A stretch of 64,000 nucleotides of DNA. It comes from Hyperoodon ampullatus. Lineage: Eukaryota > Chordata > Mammalia > Artiodactyla > Ziphiidae. The translations under genes and the position numbers were made by a program. Shown here one piece after another: positions 1-12,029 of this stretch. How positions within the stretch are numbered: the first letter of the stretch is position 1; every line of letters starts with the position of its first letter. The stretch is taken from NCBI GenBank assembly GCA_949752795.1, contig OX457074.1:31233980-31297979 (forward strand). Direction: 5' to 3'. Below the pieces are notes generated by a model. The model saw only the letters and a program-made list of their open reading frames with translations. It was not told where the DNA came from and ran no database searches.

Positions 1-329
1 CTACAGGCTGGTTCAGCCTGAGTCTTTGCCTTCGTTGGTTGATGTACGGAGACCCCGTCCCTGATCGTCCGGCTGCATCTGTCTGGGGTAAGGTGTGAGA
101 GAAGGCCCGGGGTTACATCCATCCCCGTTCGGCGGCCTTTCCAGGGCGCGTTAACTAGGCAGGCGTAGGGTCTGGGCGTCTGCCCCAAGGTCCAGGCCCC
201 AGTGCGTGGGGTGACCAGACGCTCCCTGCCCGCCAGCCGCCGCCTCGCCCTGGAGGGACCACTGCACCGGCCCAGCACACCTGCCACCCCCTCTGTCCCT
301 CATTCTCATGCTCTGCTTTTGGCTTTCAG

Positions 330-431
330 GGCAAGTTTCTGGCTTTTTATCAGTATGCAAAATCGTTTAATTCAGACGACTTTGATTACGAAGAGCTGAA
401 GAGTGGGGACTATGTCTTTATGAGGTGGAAG
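330..431 (+). CDS. GID4: GID4 coding exon (third from last)
   Basis: Flanked by ctttcag and gtaagg. Phase 0 at both ends, 34 codons from GKFLAFYQ to YVFMRWK. One difference from remembered human sequence is ELKSGDY for ELKNGDY. Confidence 0.95.
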
Positions 432-3400
432 GTAAGGCTGCCTGGCTGTGCCGGGCCTGTGGTGTGGCCCCTGGGCCCCAGGCCCATGCTCACTCTCCGT
501 GTGGAGCAGGGACAGCTCCGGGCGGGACCCTCCACTTGTGTCCTCTCCCTTTGTTCTCTCCGGCGACCCTGCAGGCTGGGTCATCCCAAGTGTCCTGTGT
601 ACTCGGGAGACCCCCATCGTCTCAGCCCCTAAGTGACCTCGCCTGGGCTGTGGGCCGTCATGGTGCCCCCGGTCCCTCCAGCTCAGGAAACACGGGGCCG
701 GGGACAGAATTTGGGTTTTCCCCCAGCCCTTGAGAACCCCATCGGGCCGGGCTCGCTAGGTTGGCTCTGGTGCCCCCTCTGGTATTTCCTGGGTTAGAGC
801 CACAGGGTACTGAATTCAGGAGGCGAGTGTGTGAAATCACTTCGAGAACCTACACCCACCTCCAACCCCTCACCCCCAACCTGTAGGAAAAAAGCCGCTT
901 TAGGGTGAAATCTCGCCGGCTTTCCTACAGACGAATCCTGTAGCACCCTCATTCCTGGTCTGTGTTTCTGTGGTGAGAATTGGGGCGGGGGCTCGGCCCT
1001 GGCAGTAGACAGGCAGGTGCTGGGGGAAAACCTGAGTCCTGCCCCACAGCTGGCCAACTAAACAACCCACTAAAGGAAGCGTCGGGTGAGGCTCCACTTT
1101 AAAATTAATTTGAAAAACTACAATTTCAGAGCCTGGGGAAAGGGAAGGAGAGTTGCTTGGTCTCCAAGAGTTTCTCACGCAGGGAGACTCCCCCGTGGGC
1201 TGTCTAGGCCTCCCCGTGGGCTGTCTAGGCCTCCCGCGGGCCCTGACCTCGCCCCCCCAGGGGGCTGGCTCCGCCCAGGGTCTGAGGAGGGCAGCACCGT
1301 TCTGACCGCTGCTGATGGGGGGGATCCCCAGGGCGAGCAAGCTCCACCTGCCCTCGGGGTGAGGCCCGGGCCATAGACGTGACCCTCGGCTCTCAAGGTG
1401 ACCGGGATAGTAGCGACGGTTCCTGAGGTGCAGCAGAAGCGTGAGTCGGCGGCTCAGGGGTGGGAAGGTTTTGACGCACTCTCGAGGCGTGGGCACCACG
1501 GCGCCCACTCTTGGCTCTGACCCCGGTGACCTCGACACGTGGTGGCCATGTTTGTACATTGAACATGCGAGTGGCTCAGGGGTTCACAGTTGCCTAGCAA
1601 GGCACCTGCAGGGGGGCAGGGAGGCCTGGGGGGCCAGAGCCCCCGGCGCTGACCCTCCATCCCCATCCACGTGCAGGAGCAGTTCCTGGTCCCGGACCAC
1701 ACGATCAAGGACATCAGCGGTGCTTCCTTTGCCGGCTTTTACTACATCTGCTTCCAGAAGTCAGCAGCCTCTATAGAGGGCTACTATTACCACAGGAGCT
1801 CGGAATGGTAAGGACCAGCCGCCGAGGCCTCATTTCTTGAGGGGCTCACTTCTGTCCACAGGGCAGTGTAAACGAGGTAAAAAAATGAAGTTCTGGGTAC
1901 AGGAACTCATAGCCAAACGCTTTTAAGCAGCAAATATTTTCATCTATGTCTATCTCAATCTTGTAGGTCTTGTATTTATTCCTCCCCAATTGAATCAGTA
2001 ACTAAAGTGTTAGACCCCGCTGTGGACAGTGGGAACTTGGCTGTCAGCGGCCTTTTTAATTTTGTGCTCACGCTCCCGCCTGGTGCCGGCCGGTGACCGG
2101 CACTTACGGGCACGGTCGGCCCTGCCCTGGGCCTCTGCCACGGTGACGGCCGCGTGCCACCCAAGGGCTGGCGTTTGCCACCTTTGCGGGCCTTCTCGTG
2201 GCTCCTTGAGCTTTTGTAAGTGCCCCGTTATCTCTGAGGGGCAGACAGTATCATGAAATACCTGATTTCCTCTCTGAATGTGGAAATTATTTCCTTGCGA
2301 CTTTTGCACACTTTGAAGGCTCCTGCGGGACGCTGCGTGGGGCTACCCAGCGACAACCGAGTGCCCGGGGCTCCATGCAGCCCCAGCCTCTGTGGGAGCA
2401 GCCATCGTTGGTGTGTCAACACCTGTTCAGCTTTCAAATGAGTTTCTTTTTTGGGGGGGCGTTCGCGGGCCTCTCACTGTTGTGGCCTCTCCTGCTGCGG
2501 AGCACAGGCTCCGGACGCGCAGGCTCAGCGGCCACGGCTCACGGGCCCAGCCGCTCCGCAGCATGTGGGATCTTCCCGGACCAGGGCACAAACCCGTGTC
2601 CCCTGCATTGGCAGGCGGATTCTTAACCACTGCACCACCAGGGAAATCCCCATCGTCCCTTCTTCTTGATGTTTTGGGTAAGAGATAAACTGCTTAGGCT
2701 TCCCTGCTGGCGCGGTGGTTGAGAGTCCGCCTGCCGATGCAGGGGACACAGGTTTGTGCCCCGGTCCGGGAAGATCCCACAGGCCGCGGAGCGGTTGGGC
2801 CCGTGAGCCGTGGCCGCTGAGCCTGCGCGTCCGGAGCCTGCGCTCCGCAACGGGAGAGGCCACAACAGTGAGAGGCCCACGTACCGCAAAAAAAAAAAAA
2901 AAAAAAAAAAAAAGGACCAGGTGGGCGGGGGAAGCCGACACACTGAGCGTCCCCGAACGGGGACTGTCCCGCCCTGTTTATCCTTCATCTGCTTCCCTCC
3001 TCGGAGCACCCGTCATGGGGGCGCACACCCTGCAGAGCCCTCGGATGCTCTAACAGCCGTGTCTAGGGAGAAGGAAGATGAAGTCGCTAAGGTTGGGGGT
3101 GGTGGCTGTGACGTCATCGATCCCAAGCTCCCCGGATCCGTGCTCTGCAGATCGCACGGCTTTGGAGGGAAGCAGGGCGGTGGGGAGGGGTGGAGGGCCT
3201 GGTCTGCACCCTCCCCCAGAGGACTTGGCCTCTCGTTTCCTGAGACAGCCTGTCGTTGCTTCAGGATTGGAACCGGGCCTACAAACAGCAGGTTTTCTGC
3301 GTAGTTCAGGAGGATTAACCAGAGAAATGGAAACAAGGCCAAGCTCAGTTCCCCTGACGAAGTCTGAGATGAGCTTGCGTTTCATCTGGGCGTGGGCTCT

Positions 3401-3553
3401 GCGGGCGCCGGTGGGGCAGGTTCCACACCTTGTGCTGGTTTGCAGGATGTTCTAACGATCCCCCCACCACCCTCCTCTCCTCCCCACAGGTATCAGTCGC
3501 TCAATCTCACTCATGTTCCAGAACACAGCGCGCCCATCTACGAATTCCGGTGA
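330..3553 (+). CDS. GID4: GID4 (partial, last three coding exons): GID/CTLH E3 ligase degron-recognition subunit
   Basis: Joined exons 330-431, 1677-1807 and 3490-3553 give the last 98 residues plus a TGA stop. Seen: the product runs from [13 protein letters not shown] through [16 protein letters not shown] to HSAPIYEFR, which matches my recollection of the human GID4 C-terminus with few changes. Known of the family: GID4 (Vid24 in yeast) is a beta-barrel substrate receptor that binds N-terminal proline degrons for the multi-subunit GID/CTLH ubiquitin ligase. Barrel strands and the C-terminal tail lie in this part. Phases close exactly (102 + 131 + 64 nt) and all introns are GT-AG. The 5' exons lie left of the window, so the start is not visible. 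DRG2 follows on the same strand, as in human 17p11.2. I am confident of the identity. Confidence 0.95.
1677..1807 (+). CDS. GID4: GID4 coding exon (second from last)
   Basis: Flanked by cgtgcag and gtaagg. 131 nt encoding [20 protein letters not shown] to [10 protein letters not shown] and ending in TG, the first two bases of a tryptophan codon completed in the next exon. Confidence 0.95.
2443..2651 (-). repeat. CHR-2-type tRNA-derived SINE
   Basis: Reads in reverse as the cetacean SINE: T-rich start, then cgggcctctcactgttgtgg, gctccggacgcgcaggctca, and the reversed tRNA-like head ending accaccagggaaatcc. It lies in the last GID4 intron, opposite a sense copy 48 nt further on. Confidence 0.9.
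2699..2913 (+). repeat. CHR-2-type tRNA-derived SINE with poly(A) tail
   Basis: Head cttccctgctggcgcggtgg, middle ctgagcctgcgcgtccggag, end gtaccgc followed by about 26 A. The long uninterrupted tail indicates a young insertion. It pairs with the antisense copy at 2443-2651. Confidence 0.92.
3490..3553 (+). CDS. GID4: GID4 terminal coding exon with stop
   Basis: Follows ccccacag. The first base completes TGG, then [20 protein letters not shown] and TGA at 3551-3553. This C-terminal tail is nearly invariant in vertebrate GID4. Confidence 0.95.
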
Positions 3554-6385
3554 CAGCGGTCCGGGACAGCAACCAAATAAACTGAACTTGGCAAAAAAGA
3601 ACTTTGCCAAGAAAACTGTGTACCTGCCAGAACCAGGAGAACGTGTGTTCCTGTTTCTTCACGAGCAGACTCGCATCAGAAAGCATGAATGTCAACCCAC
3701 GGCATCCGAGGAGTGTGGCCGACTGGCAAGGGCAGGTGGAGGGCAGCCTCGGTTCCTCTTCCCTCTCTGTGGCAGTTTGGTCTTAAGCTGTTTTTAAGCT
3801 ACCGTAAATGCACTTTTCCTCCTGCACAGCTGACTTCTGTATCACTGAGACGCACATCCCTTCCTCCACGCCCCATTCCAGCCCCGGCCCCCCTCGGCCT
3901 TGGTGCTCAGTGGTCCCCACCAGGCCCCCCGCCCCCTGGTTGCTTACTCTGGTAGCTAAAGGGAAGGCCGAGCCCAGCAGCCGTGCGCCCCCGGAGCCCT
4001 GTGCAGGGAGGCGGCCGATCGCTCGGCGGGGTTGGGGCACTGCCAGCCCTGGGATGCTCACGCTGAGCTAGTCAGTGGCCGGCAGCTTCCCTGGGCCTGC
4101 CGTCCAGGTCACAGGATTTAAGGCTTCCAGATCCCTGGCAGGGACAGATTCCCGTCCTGCTCACTCAGCACGTTTGCTCCAAACTTTTGAACTTGAGGGC
4201 AATACTAAACTTAAAAAAAAAAAAAAAAAAAAAATTTTATTACAAAATTATTTTTATGGTCCCTTTAACAAGGACCCTATGGCAAATGCACAATTATTCA
4301 GAATTACATTTTATCGTTTTCACATTGAAAACAGCAAATGTTGACTTAGTAGTTTTTATACCTATATCTATTTGTAAATGTATATTTAATCAGCCAGCCG
4401 TTTGAAACTGGTCATGTGGTACAGAAGTTTTGCAGCATTGCGTCGGTCACAGCGCTAACCGTGAGAGCCATTTCGGGGGCCAGTTTAGCATTTGTGCGTC
4501 CTCCTTTTGCTACTCAGAACGGCAGTGCTTCGTGGCGCCCTTTCCCGGCGCCCTTTCCCGTCAGGCAGAAGGGGCCGCTCTCCCAAAACCGCAGCTCAGC
4601 AGCGTTGGCGTGGGGGAGGGGTGGGAGCATGAGCACTCCCAAAGGGCTCGAGGCTCACGTGCCAAAGTGTGTGTGTGTCTGTGCGCGTGCAGTTGTGTTG
4701 TTTCAGTGTTTAGAAAGCTTCATAGCGTGGCATCCGCTGTAGCACACAGACGTGGGCAGGGCTTGGGGGATTGGCATTTGCTGGTGCTTTACAAGACTTG
4801 CTCAGAATACTGGAGGGAAAGCTTTAACAACGAGGTAGTATTTTAACCCACGGGAGCAAAACAAGCGCGAGGTGCATGTCCACGGGCGGAGTAAGAAAGC
4901 ACAAAGCCCTTCCGTCTAGGTGCGTGGTGGGGCAATCTTTTATTCCCAAGAAGTGACTTTCGTTTATTGACGTACGTACTGTATGTTCCTGAGGTTGAGT
5001 CAGGAGAAGCCTTAAAGGAGAAGTGTTGGGGAAGGTGGTGGGTGGGTGTCAGGGCCGCTGGGCTGTGTGGTCCTGAAGCTCCCTGCAGGGATGCACCTGG
5101 AAAGGCCAGGGCCTGGGGACCCTGGAAAGTTGCCTGGTAGCTGCAGTGGAGAGATGCTTCATGTCTGTCTCCAGAGATGAGTCAGAAATGTTTTCTGGAT
5201 TTTAAAACTCCCAAAGGCAGTGGAGTGGCTGGCTCTGGTCAATCCCAGCTGGGGGCACAAGGCCTGGGCCAGCGCTGCAGGGCGTAACCAGCTCCTGGAA
5301 GGGTTCAGGTGCCACTCAGAATGCCGAGGGTGAGGTCCGCCTGGAGCCTTTCGGGGCCGCGTGTGTGTCCTCCAGTGGGCAGGGCAGGGTGTCTGTACGG
5401 CGCTGCTGCTCGGCTGCCCGGGTGGGCCAGGCTCTGTTGTGGGCTGGCTTTCTTGCTGAGCCAGGGGTCAAGTGCAGCAGTGTTTGGGGATGAAGAAGTG
5501 GTACCCTTTGCCAGCTCTTTGGGACACACCTGTGATGAAGATTGGTTCTCGTACAAACCTGTCTGTCGAGGATGCAGAAGGGGTGGTCTGCACATCCCCT
5601 GAGTAACCCCCAGACCATCTGCCCTGACTTAGTTCCCGAAGGAGCTCGGGCAGTCATCCCCAGCCGAGGTTATTCTTTCCTGGGCCTTCTTGTAAACCCA
5701 CATGGCTCTGCTTCTATGTGCGGTGGTTTTGGTTGACTCTTGTATTCATCATCAAGAAACGAGGGCAGATGCACACTCCCTGCCGTCTCCCCCACCCCAC
5801 CCTCAGGACTCAGCTCCTGCTCTGCTCAGATGCCCTCCACCCCGCACTCCCAGCCTCGCCACTGCTGCTGGTGTCATCCCTTCCCATCCACCCATCCTTT
5901 CAGACTTGACAGCGTCTCAGCTGCGGTCCCACAGTAACTAAGCGATGCCTCCCGTGAAGCAGACGGTCCATCTGCCTGCTGGTTCTGTGGTGATGTGCAC
6001 AGCACAAACTCCAGGGGAGCAAAGGGGGCTTTTCAATGTCTTTTGCTTTCAGAAACAGGGAATTTATATTCTAAGGCCTTGAACTGATTTTTTTTTCCTC
6101 ATAAATAGTCAGATAAGCTAATTTTTAAAAAGAAATGCCATTGAGTATGTGCATTGTGGTTTAAAATTACTAACGAGTTCTGGGAAAGAAAAATAATATT
6201 TGATTTTGAATCTTATATGTTTTTAAAAATTAGATTTGAATGGGCAAAAAGTGAGTATTTTGTTTCTTTAGGGAGTACATGTGGAAAGGGTTTGAGGGTT
6301 TGGGACGGGAGAAGTATTTTGCAGAGCTATCAATGTCCAAATAATTTTTAAAAAATAATAAAGGTATTTAAGCAGTGAGTCTGTC
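3554..6385 (+). other. GID4: Probable GID4 3' UTR and downstream sequence
   Basis: No coding exon is recognisable here. An early AATAAA lies at 3576-3581, only 23 nt past the stop. A second AATAAA is at 6357-6362 in an AT-rich stretch. I infer that the long form ends just past 6380, but the true 3' end cannot be fixed from sequence. A pure A run at 4213-4234 would be a trap for oligo-dT priming. Confidence 0.45.
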
Positions 6386-8619
6386 CTATTTCTAAAGCAA
6401 AACGGTTCTGCTAGAAGAAACCAACCTCCTTTCTGGCCCCGTGGCTATGGAGGTTTCTGGGCCCCCGCAGGGGATTCCAACACGGGGGGACATCTGCGTG
6501 ATTAGGGGCGAGGCCTCCAGGCTTGTGAGCTGGCCCGCAGAGCGGGGTTACCTGCTGGGTGATGTCGGGGTAGAGATGCCAGCCTGGTGCTTGGCTGGTG
6601 TGTGGACGGAGCCAGTGAGACTTCCTCCCCGTATGGAACCTCAGAGCCCGGGAAATAAAGAGAAGGGATGGCGGTAGCCTCTCCCACGTCAATGCTCACC
6701 TTCCCCAGGTGTGCTTGCTGTGTGCTGACCGCCGTCCTGGGTGCTTGTGACACGTCCACACGTGACGGGCCCCGAGAATGGCCTATGTCCCAGCAGGGGG
6801 ATACATGGCAACGACACAGTAAAGAATCCGTGTCTGTTAGATGGTGTTGAGGGACAAGCGTTACAGGGAAAGAGCAGGCAGAGGTGCAGCAGGCTGGGGG
6901 GCACTGTGGGTTGCGCTGGTTGAAAAGACGGTTGGGTGACATTAAGCAGAGACCTGGAGGTGGGTGCGAGCCACGCAGACATGTGGGGATGAGCCCTCCA
7001 GGCAGAGGGGACAGCAGCATGGGGTGTGTAGGAGCCTCGGGCCCTGTGGGACCTTTTCGGTCACTGTCGGGATCGGGGCTCTGGCTTTACTCAGAGAGAG
7101 GAGAGGCTTCGGAGGGTGTGGGCAGAGGTGGGATGGGACCCGCTGCAGCTTTTAAAGGATCTTCCCGGGTGGAGGGACTGAAGGGGCAGCTGGAGATCAG
7201 TGAGAGCCCACTGCCGAGCTGGAGAGGGTAAAGCTGGCGGGCTGCCTGGGAAGTGGAACAGCGAGAGCCGGCCGGGGGGTCCGAGGCTTTTGGAAGAACC
7301 GGCAGCCTCTGTTAGTTGGGGTCGCTGTTTCATTTGTTCACTGCCGACGTTTGATTCATGGAGGTGTCGGAGTGGAGACACGGAGAGATTTGTATGACTT
7401 ACGTTTCTCAAGAGGAGGGAGCACGCCTGCCACGCGGGGACACGTGGGGAGCACCAGGTCTTGGGCAGAAGGTAGACGGAAACCACGGTCTTTGTTGGGC
7501 TTTCCTGGGCTTTCCGAGGGAAGGGTGGTGGGGGAGAGGGGCAAACCATGTAGGGCCGGCTAGTTGGAGTGATTCGGGCGGGCCTGGGGCATGAGGCTGC
7601 CTGGCCCTGGGAGGATCAGGCCAGGGGTGGTGGCTTGACGGTTGCATGAGAAGGTATAGCAGCAGTGTGGGCTCCGGGATGGTGGCGTGTGTGGGAGAGC
7701 CACACGGGGGAGTGGGAGCCTTTGCCTCCCCTGAAAACGGGCTGGCTCTGGGGGGTCAGCAGGGATGCAGAAAATCAGAACCTGTAGTTGATGTAATTGG
7801 CCCTGTGGTGAGCGGATGCCCAGCCGACGAATCCAGAATCTAAGAAAGCACTGAGCTGTGATGGACAGCGGCTTCCAGGAAGATGCACCTGGACTGCGCA
7901 TTCATCTCCAGTGCACGTGGCATAGGTGGGGGGTTCCACCCCCTCCAGCCGTGGGCACTCGTGGCCACAGGCTGGTCCGGCTCTAACTGGGCCGCCTGTG
8001 GTGGCCCTGGGCCCGTGAGGATCGGGCGGTGGGTTTCTGGCGGCCGGGTCTGGGGGATGATGTTGCTCCTGCCCGTATGCGTGGCCGCTCCCAGCTGGCT
8101 GGTGCCCAGGACAGCGGGTCATCGGGCGCAGCGGCCGACGGTGGAGGGGGTCTGAGGGGAGGGCATGGAGCTCAGTTGGACGCATTAAGTCTGAGGGAGA
8201 TACAAGTTAGACTCCAAGTGATGGTGGCCGTGCGGTCCTGAAATTCAGGAGGAAGGTCTGGACTGGAGATGAGGATTGGAGAGCTGTCAGCATCTAGACG
8301 TGGTGTTTAAAACCATGAGATGGGGGCGCGCTCACGGATGGGAGGAGGATCCGCGGTGGAAGCAGAAGGATGTGGGGGAGGCCAGGGAGCTGGGGTCCTG
8401 CGGGCCGCGGAACAGCAGGGCCTTCAGGAGAAGGAGGGACCCATTGTGTCCATGACGCTCAGGGCTGACCATGGGGTCCAGCCGCGTGAAGGTCACTTCT
8501 GACCTTGAGGGAGCGGCTTGCACGGACTGGTAGAGGCCAGTGGGAGTCAGAGCAAGTGTGAGAGGGAAGGGAAGTGCTCAAAAGGTTTTGTGGGCAAATT
8601 ATTTCATACTATCATAAGT
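6386..8619. other. GID4-DRG2 intergenic DNA, no gene seen
   Basis: G-rich sequence without recognisable exons. Phrases such as gtcagcatctagacgtggtg and ccctccaggcagaggggaca resemble a dispersed ancient mammalian repeat that I cannot name with confidence. Open frames here are short and have no recognisable content. Confidence 0.5.
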
Positions 8620-9272
8620 ACTGAGTTTTTTTTTAAATTGTGGTAAAATATTCACAGTATACATTTACCATTTTAGCCACTTTGAAGTGTACAGTTCAGT
8701 GGCATTAAGCACATGCATCGTGTTGTACACCCATCACCTCCATCATCTCTGGAACTTTTCCATCTTCCCAAAGTGGACCTCAGTCCCCATTAAACACCAA
8801 CTCCCCACCCTCAGCCCCTGGCACCCACCCTTCTACTTTCCATCTCTATGGACCTGACGGCTCCAGGGACCTCATGTAAGTGGAATTGCCAGTGTTTGTC
8901 CTTTTGTGACTGGCCTGTTTCACTTAACAGGTGTCAGAATTTCCTTCCTTTTTAAGGCTGAATAATATTCCATTATATGTATAGACCGCCTTTTGTTTAT
9001 CCGTTCATCCATCAGCAAACACTTGGGTTACTCCCAGCTTTGGGGTATTGCGAATAATGAACATGGGTGTACAAATTCCTCTTCAAGTCTCTACTTTCAC
9101 TTTTGGATACATACTCAGAAGTGGAATTGCCAGATCATATGGTAATTCTATTTTTAATTTTTGAGGAACCTGCATACTGTTTTCCATAGTTGGCTGCACC
9201 ATTTTATATTCCCAGCAACAGTGCACAAGGGTTCCACTTTCTCCGTGTTCTCACCAACACTTGTTCTCCCTC

Positions 9273-9345
<73 letters not shown>

Positions 9346-9720
9346 CACACAGACACACACATACACACCCCGTCCTAATGGGTGTGAGGCGTTATCTCAT
9401 TGTGGTTTTGATTTGCGTTATCTCATTGTGGTTTTGATTTGCGTTTCCCTAATGACTAGTGATGTGGAGCATCTTTCCACGTGCTGTTGGCCATCCATAT
9501 ATCTTCTCTGGAGAAACGTCTACTCAAGTCCTTCATCCATTTTAAAAATCAGGTGGTTGTGGTGCTGTTGACTAATGACTTCTTTATATATTCTGGGTAT
9601 TGACCCCTTATCCAATATATAGTTTGCAGATATTTCTCCCATTCCGTGGGTTTCCTTTTCACTCTGTTGATAGTATCCTTTGATGCACAAATCAAATATT
9701 TTACAGTTCCACTAGCAGCC
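8620..9720 (-). repeat. Old L1 LINE fragment (antisense)
   Basis: Contains hallmark reversed L1 text: gaataatattccattatatg, agtggaattgccagatcata, catttccctaatgactagtg-like sequence near 9440, and atattctgggtattgacccc. Diverged, no open ORF2. Interrupted by a simple repeat at 9266-9368 and a 26-bp duplication at 9389-9440. Confidence 0.85.
9266..9368 (+). repeat. Compound (TC)n(TA)n(CA)n microsatellite
   Basis: A CT-rich run (9266-9308) passes into a pure TA run (9309-9340) and then a CA-rich end. It sits inside the L1 fragment. Confidence 0.95.
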
Positions 9721-10711
9721 ACTTCAGAAGTTTGTAAACTCTTACTCAGAGATTCCTCGGGTGACATGAACACGCGAGGTTGGTAGTTGGCTTCCCAGGT
9801 TTGGGTTTGGAAGACCCAGACCTTCCAAGCAGGAACGGCCTCGTTGCCTAGAAAACGCCTGATATTTAGTTTTTCTCCCTTGACCCTGGGAGTAGGCCTG
9901 ATTTCACAATATTTATGAAGAAACAGACCCCCAGGGATTGCGAGTGAAGCAGACACAACAGCAGAGATGCCAGGACTCTTGAAATGTGAGTCTCATTCCA
10001 GGACATTTCCACCTCCCCAGATGTAAACCGGTAGTGAATACACCTCCGTGGGCACAAGGGTGGTGGCAGTCAAAGCCGGGAGCCGCGTCTTGGGGCAGAG
10101 GGAATTAGAGGACCTTCCCCCTGCACCGGGCCAGGGCTCCACGCTTGCCTGGACTGCCCAGTTCCCAGAGGCTTTCACCTCCCATCTTCTCTGAACTTCA
10201 TAGAGCCCGAAGACGTAGATGTTCTCCTCGCTGTCTGCCTGTTACCCTGGGGTCCCTGGACTTCACATCTCAGCCCTGCCATGAATAGCTTGAGCCGCTG
10301 GGCCAGGCACTTTGCATGGCTTGTAACCTTGCTTTGTCAGAGGAGGAGGAGAGCGGCAAGCTGGAGTTTACGACACCCCTGTCCAACCTGGAGTCTGGTG
10401 CATAATAGGCGTTTGGTAAACGTGGGCTAAGTCTGGGGAGGATGTGACACCCCCAGAGGACACGTGACTGACAGTGGCTTTGGCATTCAAGGAGGACTTA
10501 TGAGCAAGCAAACTTTATCTGTTATTTCATTTTTACAGCAACCATGTTATCCCCGTTTTCAGGGTGTAGAAACAGGCTCAGAGAGGTTAAGAAATTTAAC
10601 CAAGCGCACATAGTTATGAACCTTGGATCTGAACACAGCGTGATTTCCAGTGACCTGCTCCCTACTCCCAACTTTGTATTAAAAACATGCAGGAAAGTTG
10701 AAAGAATAATT

Positions 10712-10712
<1 letters not shown>
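9721..10712. other. Intergenic DNA, no gene seen
   Basis: No exon-like or conserved coding sequence. Around 10500-10650 a MIR-like segment is visible (ccccgttttcagggtgtaga, then cagagaggttaagaaattta), antisense to the MIR consensus. Confidence 0.5.

Positions 10713-10758
<46 letters not shown>
10713..10758 (+). repeat. (CA)n microsatellite
   Basis: About 22 CA units preceded by aataattcata. Likely length-polymorphic. Confidence 0.97.
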
Positions 10759-10761
<3 letters not shown>

Positions 10762-10795
10762 AAAGTAAAGTATAGACATCATGACCTTTTACCCC

Positions 10796-11194
10796 TGTTG
10801 AGGACTGGATGTTTGTGTCACCTCCCCAAATTAATATGTTGATGCCCTAGCCCCCAGTGTGATGGTATTTGGAGATGGGCCTTTGGGAGGTTTTTGGGGT
10901 CAATTGAGGTCATAAGAGGGGGCTTCTCCTAATGGGATCAGTGCCTTTATAAGAAGAATCACCAGCGAGTTCTCTCTCTGTCTCTCTTTCCCACTGCGCA
11001 CACTCCCCGAGGAAAGGCCACGTAAGGACGTGGTAAGAAGGCGGCGGTCTGTAAGGTAGGAATGGGACTTGCACCAGAACCCAACCATTCTGGCACCCTG
11101 ATGTGGGACTTGCAGCCTCCGGAACTGTGAGCAAATTAAATTCTTTTGTTTAAGTGAATGGTATTTTGTTATGGAAGCCTGAGCAAAGACAACA
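10796..11194 (+). repeat. Solo MaLR LTR (MLT1A-like)
   Basis: Starts tgttgaggactggatgtttg, carries cccccagtgtgatggtattt, gcctttataagaagaatcac and ggcaccctgatgtgggactt, and ends near gagcaaagacaaca. This matches the ERVL-MaLR MLT1 LTR pattern from memory. No internal retroviral genes flank it, so it is a solo LTR. Confidence 0.8.
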
Positions 11195-11365
11195 CCTGAA
11201 AACCACTACGTGCATCTGCTAAGAATAAAGAAAATCTCCTACATAATTACACCCAAGAAAATTAGCAATAACTCTGTAATATCTAATATTCTATCCAAAG
11301 TCAGATTTTTCCCAATTGTCCTAAGAATGTCTTCTCATAACTGCTTTTTAAATTTTCACCCAGAC

Positions 11366-11694
11366 GGGACTTCCCTGATGGCACAGTGGTTAAGAATCCG
11401 CCTGCCAATGCAGGGGACACGGGTTCGAGCCCTGTTCCGCGAAGAGCCCACATGCCATGGAGCAACTAAGCCCGTGTGCCACAACTACTGAGCCTGTGCT
11501 CTTGAGCCCACAAGCCACAACTACTGAGCCCACGTGCCACAACTACTGAAGCCTGTGCGCCTAGAGCCCGTGCTCTGCAACAAGAGAAGCCACCGCAATG
11601 AGAAGCCAGCTCGCCACAACTAGAGAAAGCCCGCACGCAGCAACGAAGACCCAACACAGCCAAAAATAAATAAATATATTTAAAAAAATTTTTT
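11366..11694 (+). repeat. CHR-1-type tRNA-derived SINE
   Basis: Head gggacttccctgatggcaca, tRNA-like B-box ggttcgagccc, then reiterated ccacaactactgagcc modules and an A-rich tail. Imperfect target-site duplicates flank it: aattttcacccaga at 11351 and aattttttcaaccaga at 11687. Confidence 0.9.
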
Positions 11695-12029
11695 CAACCA
11701 GAATCCAGGCAAGGTCCACACATTATATTTAACATCTCTTAATCTAGAACAATACTTCCCCCACCGCCAGCCCCTCCACCTACATGATTGACAATTTTGA
11801 AGACAGGCCACTTGTCCCATAAAATGTACCACTTTCTAGATTTGTCTGATGTTTCCTCGGGTCTAAATTCAGACAGTATTTTTTGGCAAGAATTCCGCAT
11901 AACAGATGCTGTCTATACTGCGTCCTATCAGGAGGTATCTGTTGGCAGGGTAGTAAGGCTAGGTTGGGAACCCATATTTAACCTCGACACAAAATAAGCC
12001 ACCAGACTTTCGGCTCAGCGCCTTTTCTT

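Noticed and set aside
3576..3581. AATAAA as the only GID4 poly(A) signal
   Set aside because: Possible for a short form, but 23 nt after the stop is very close and no clear downstream GT-rich element was seen. Kept as one of two candidates.
9154..9571. Open frames over the TC/TA microsatellite in the L1
   Set aside because: Arg-Glu or Ser-Leu and Ile-Tyr dipeptide runs come from the simple repeat itself.
10796..11194. Possible endogenous retrovirus
   Set aside because: Only an LTR is present. No gag, pol or env-like sequence flanks it, so it is recorded as a solo MaLR LTR.
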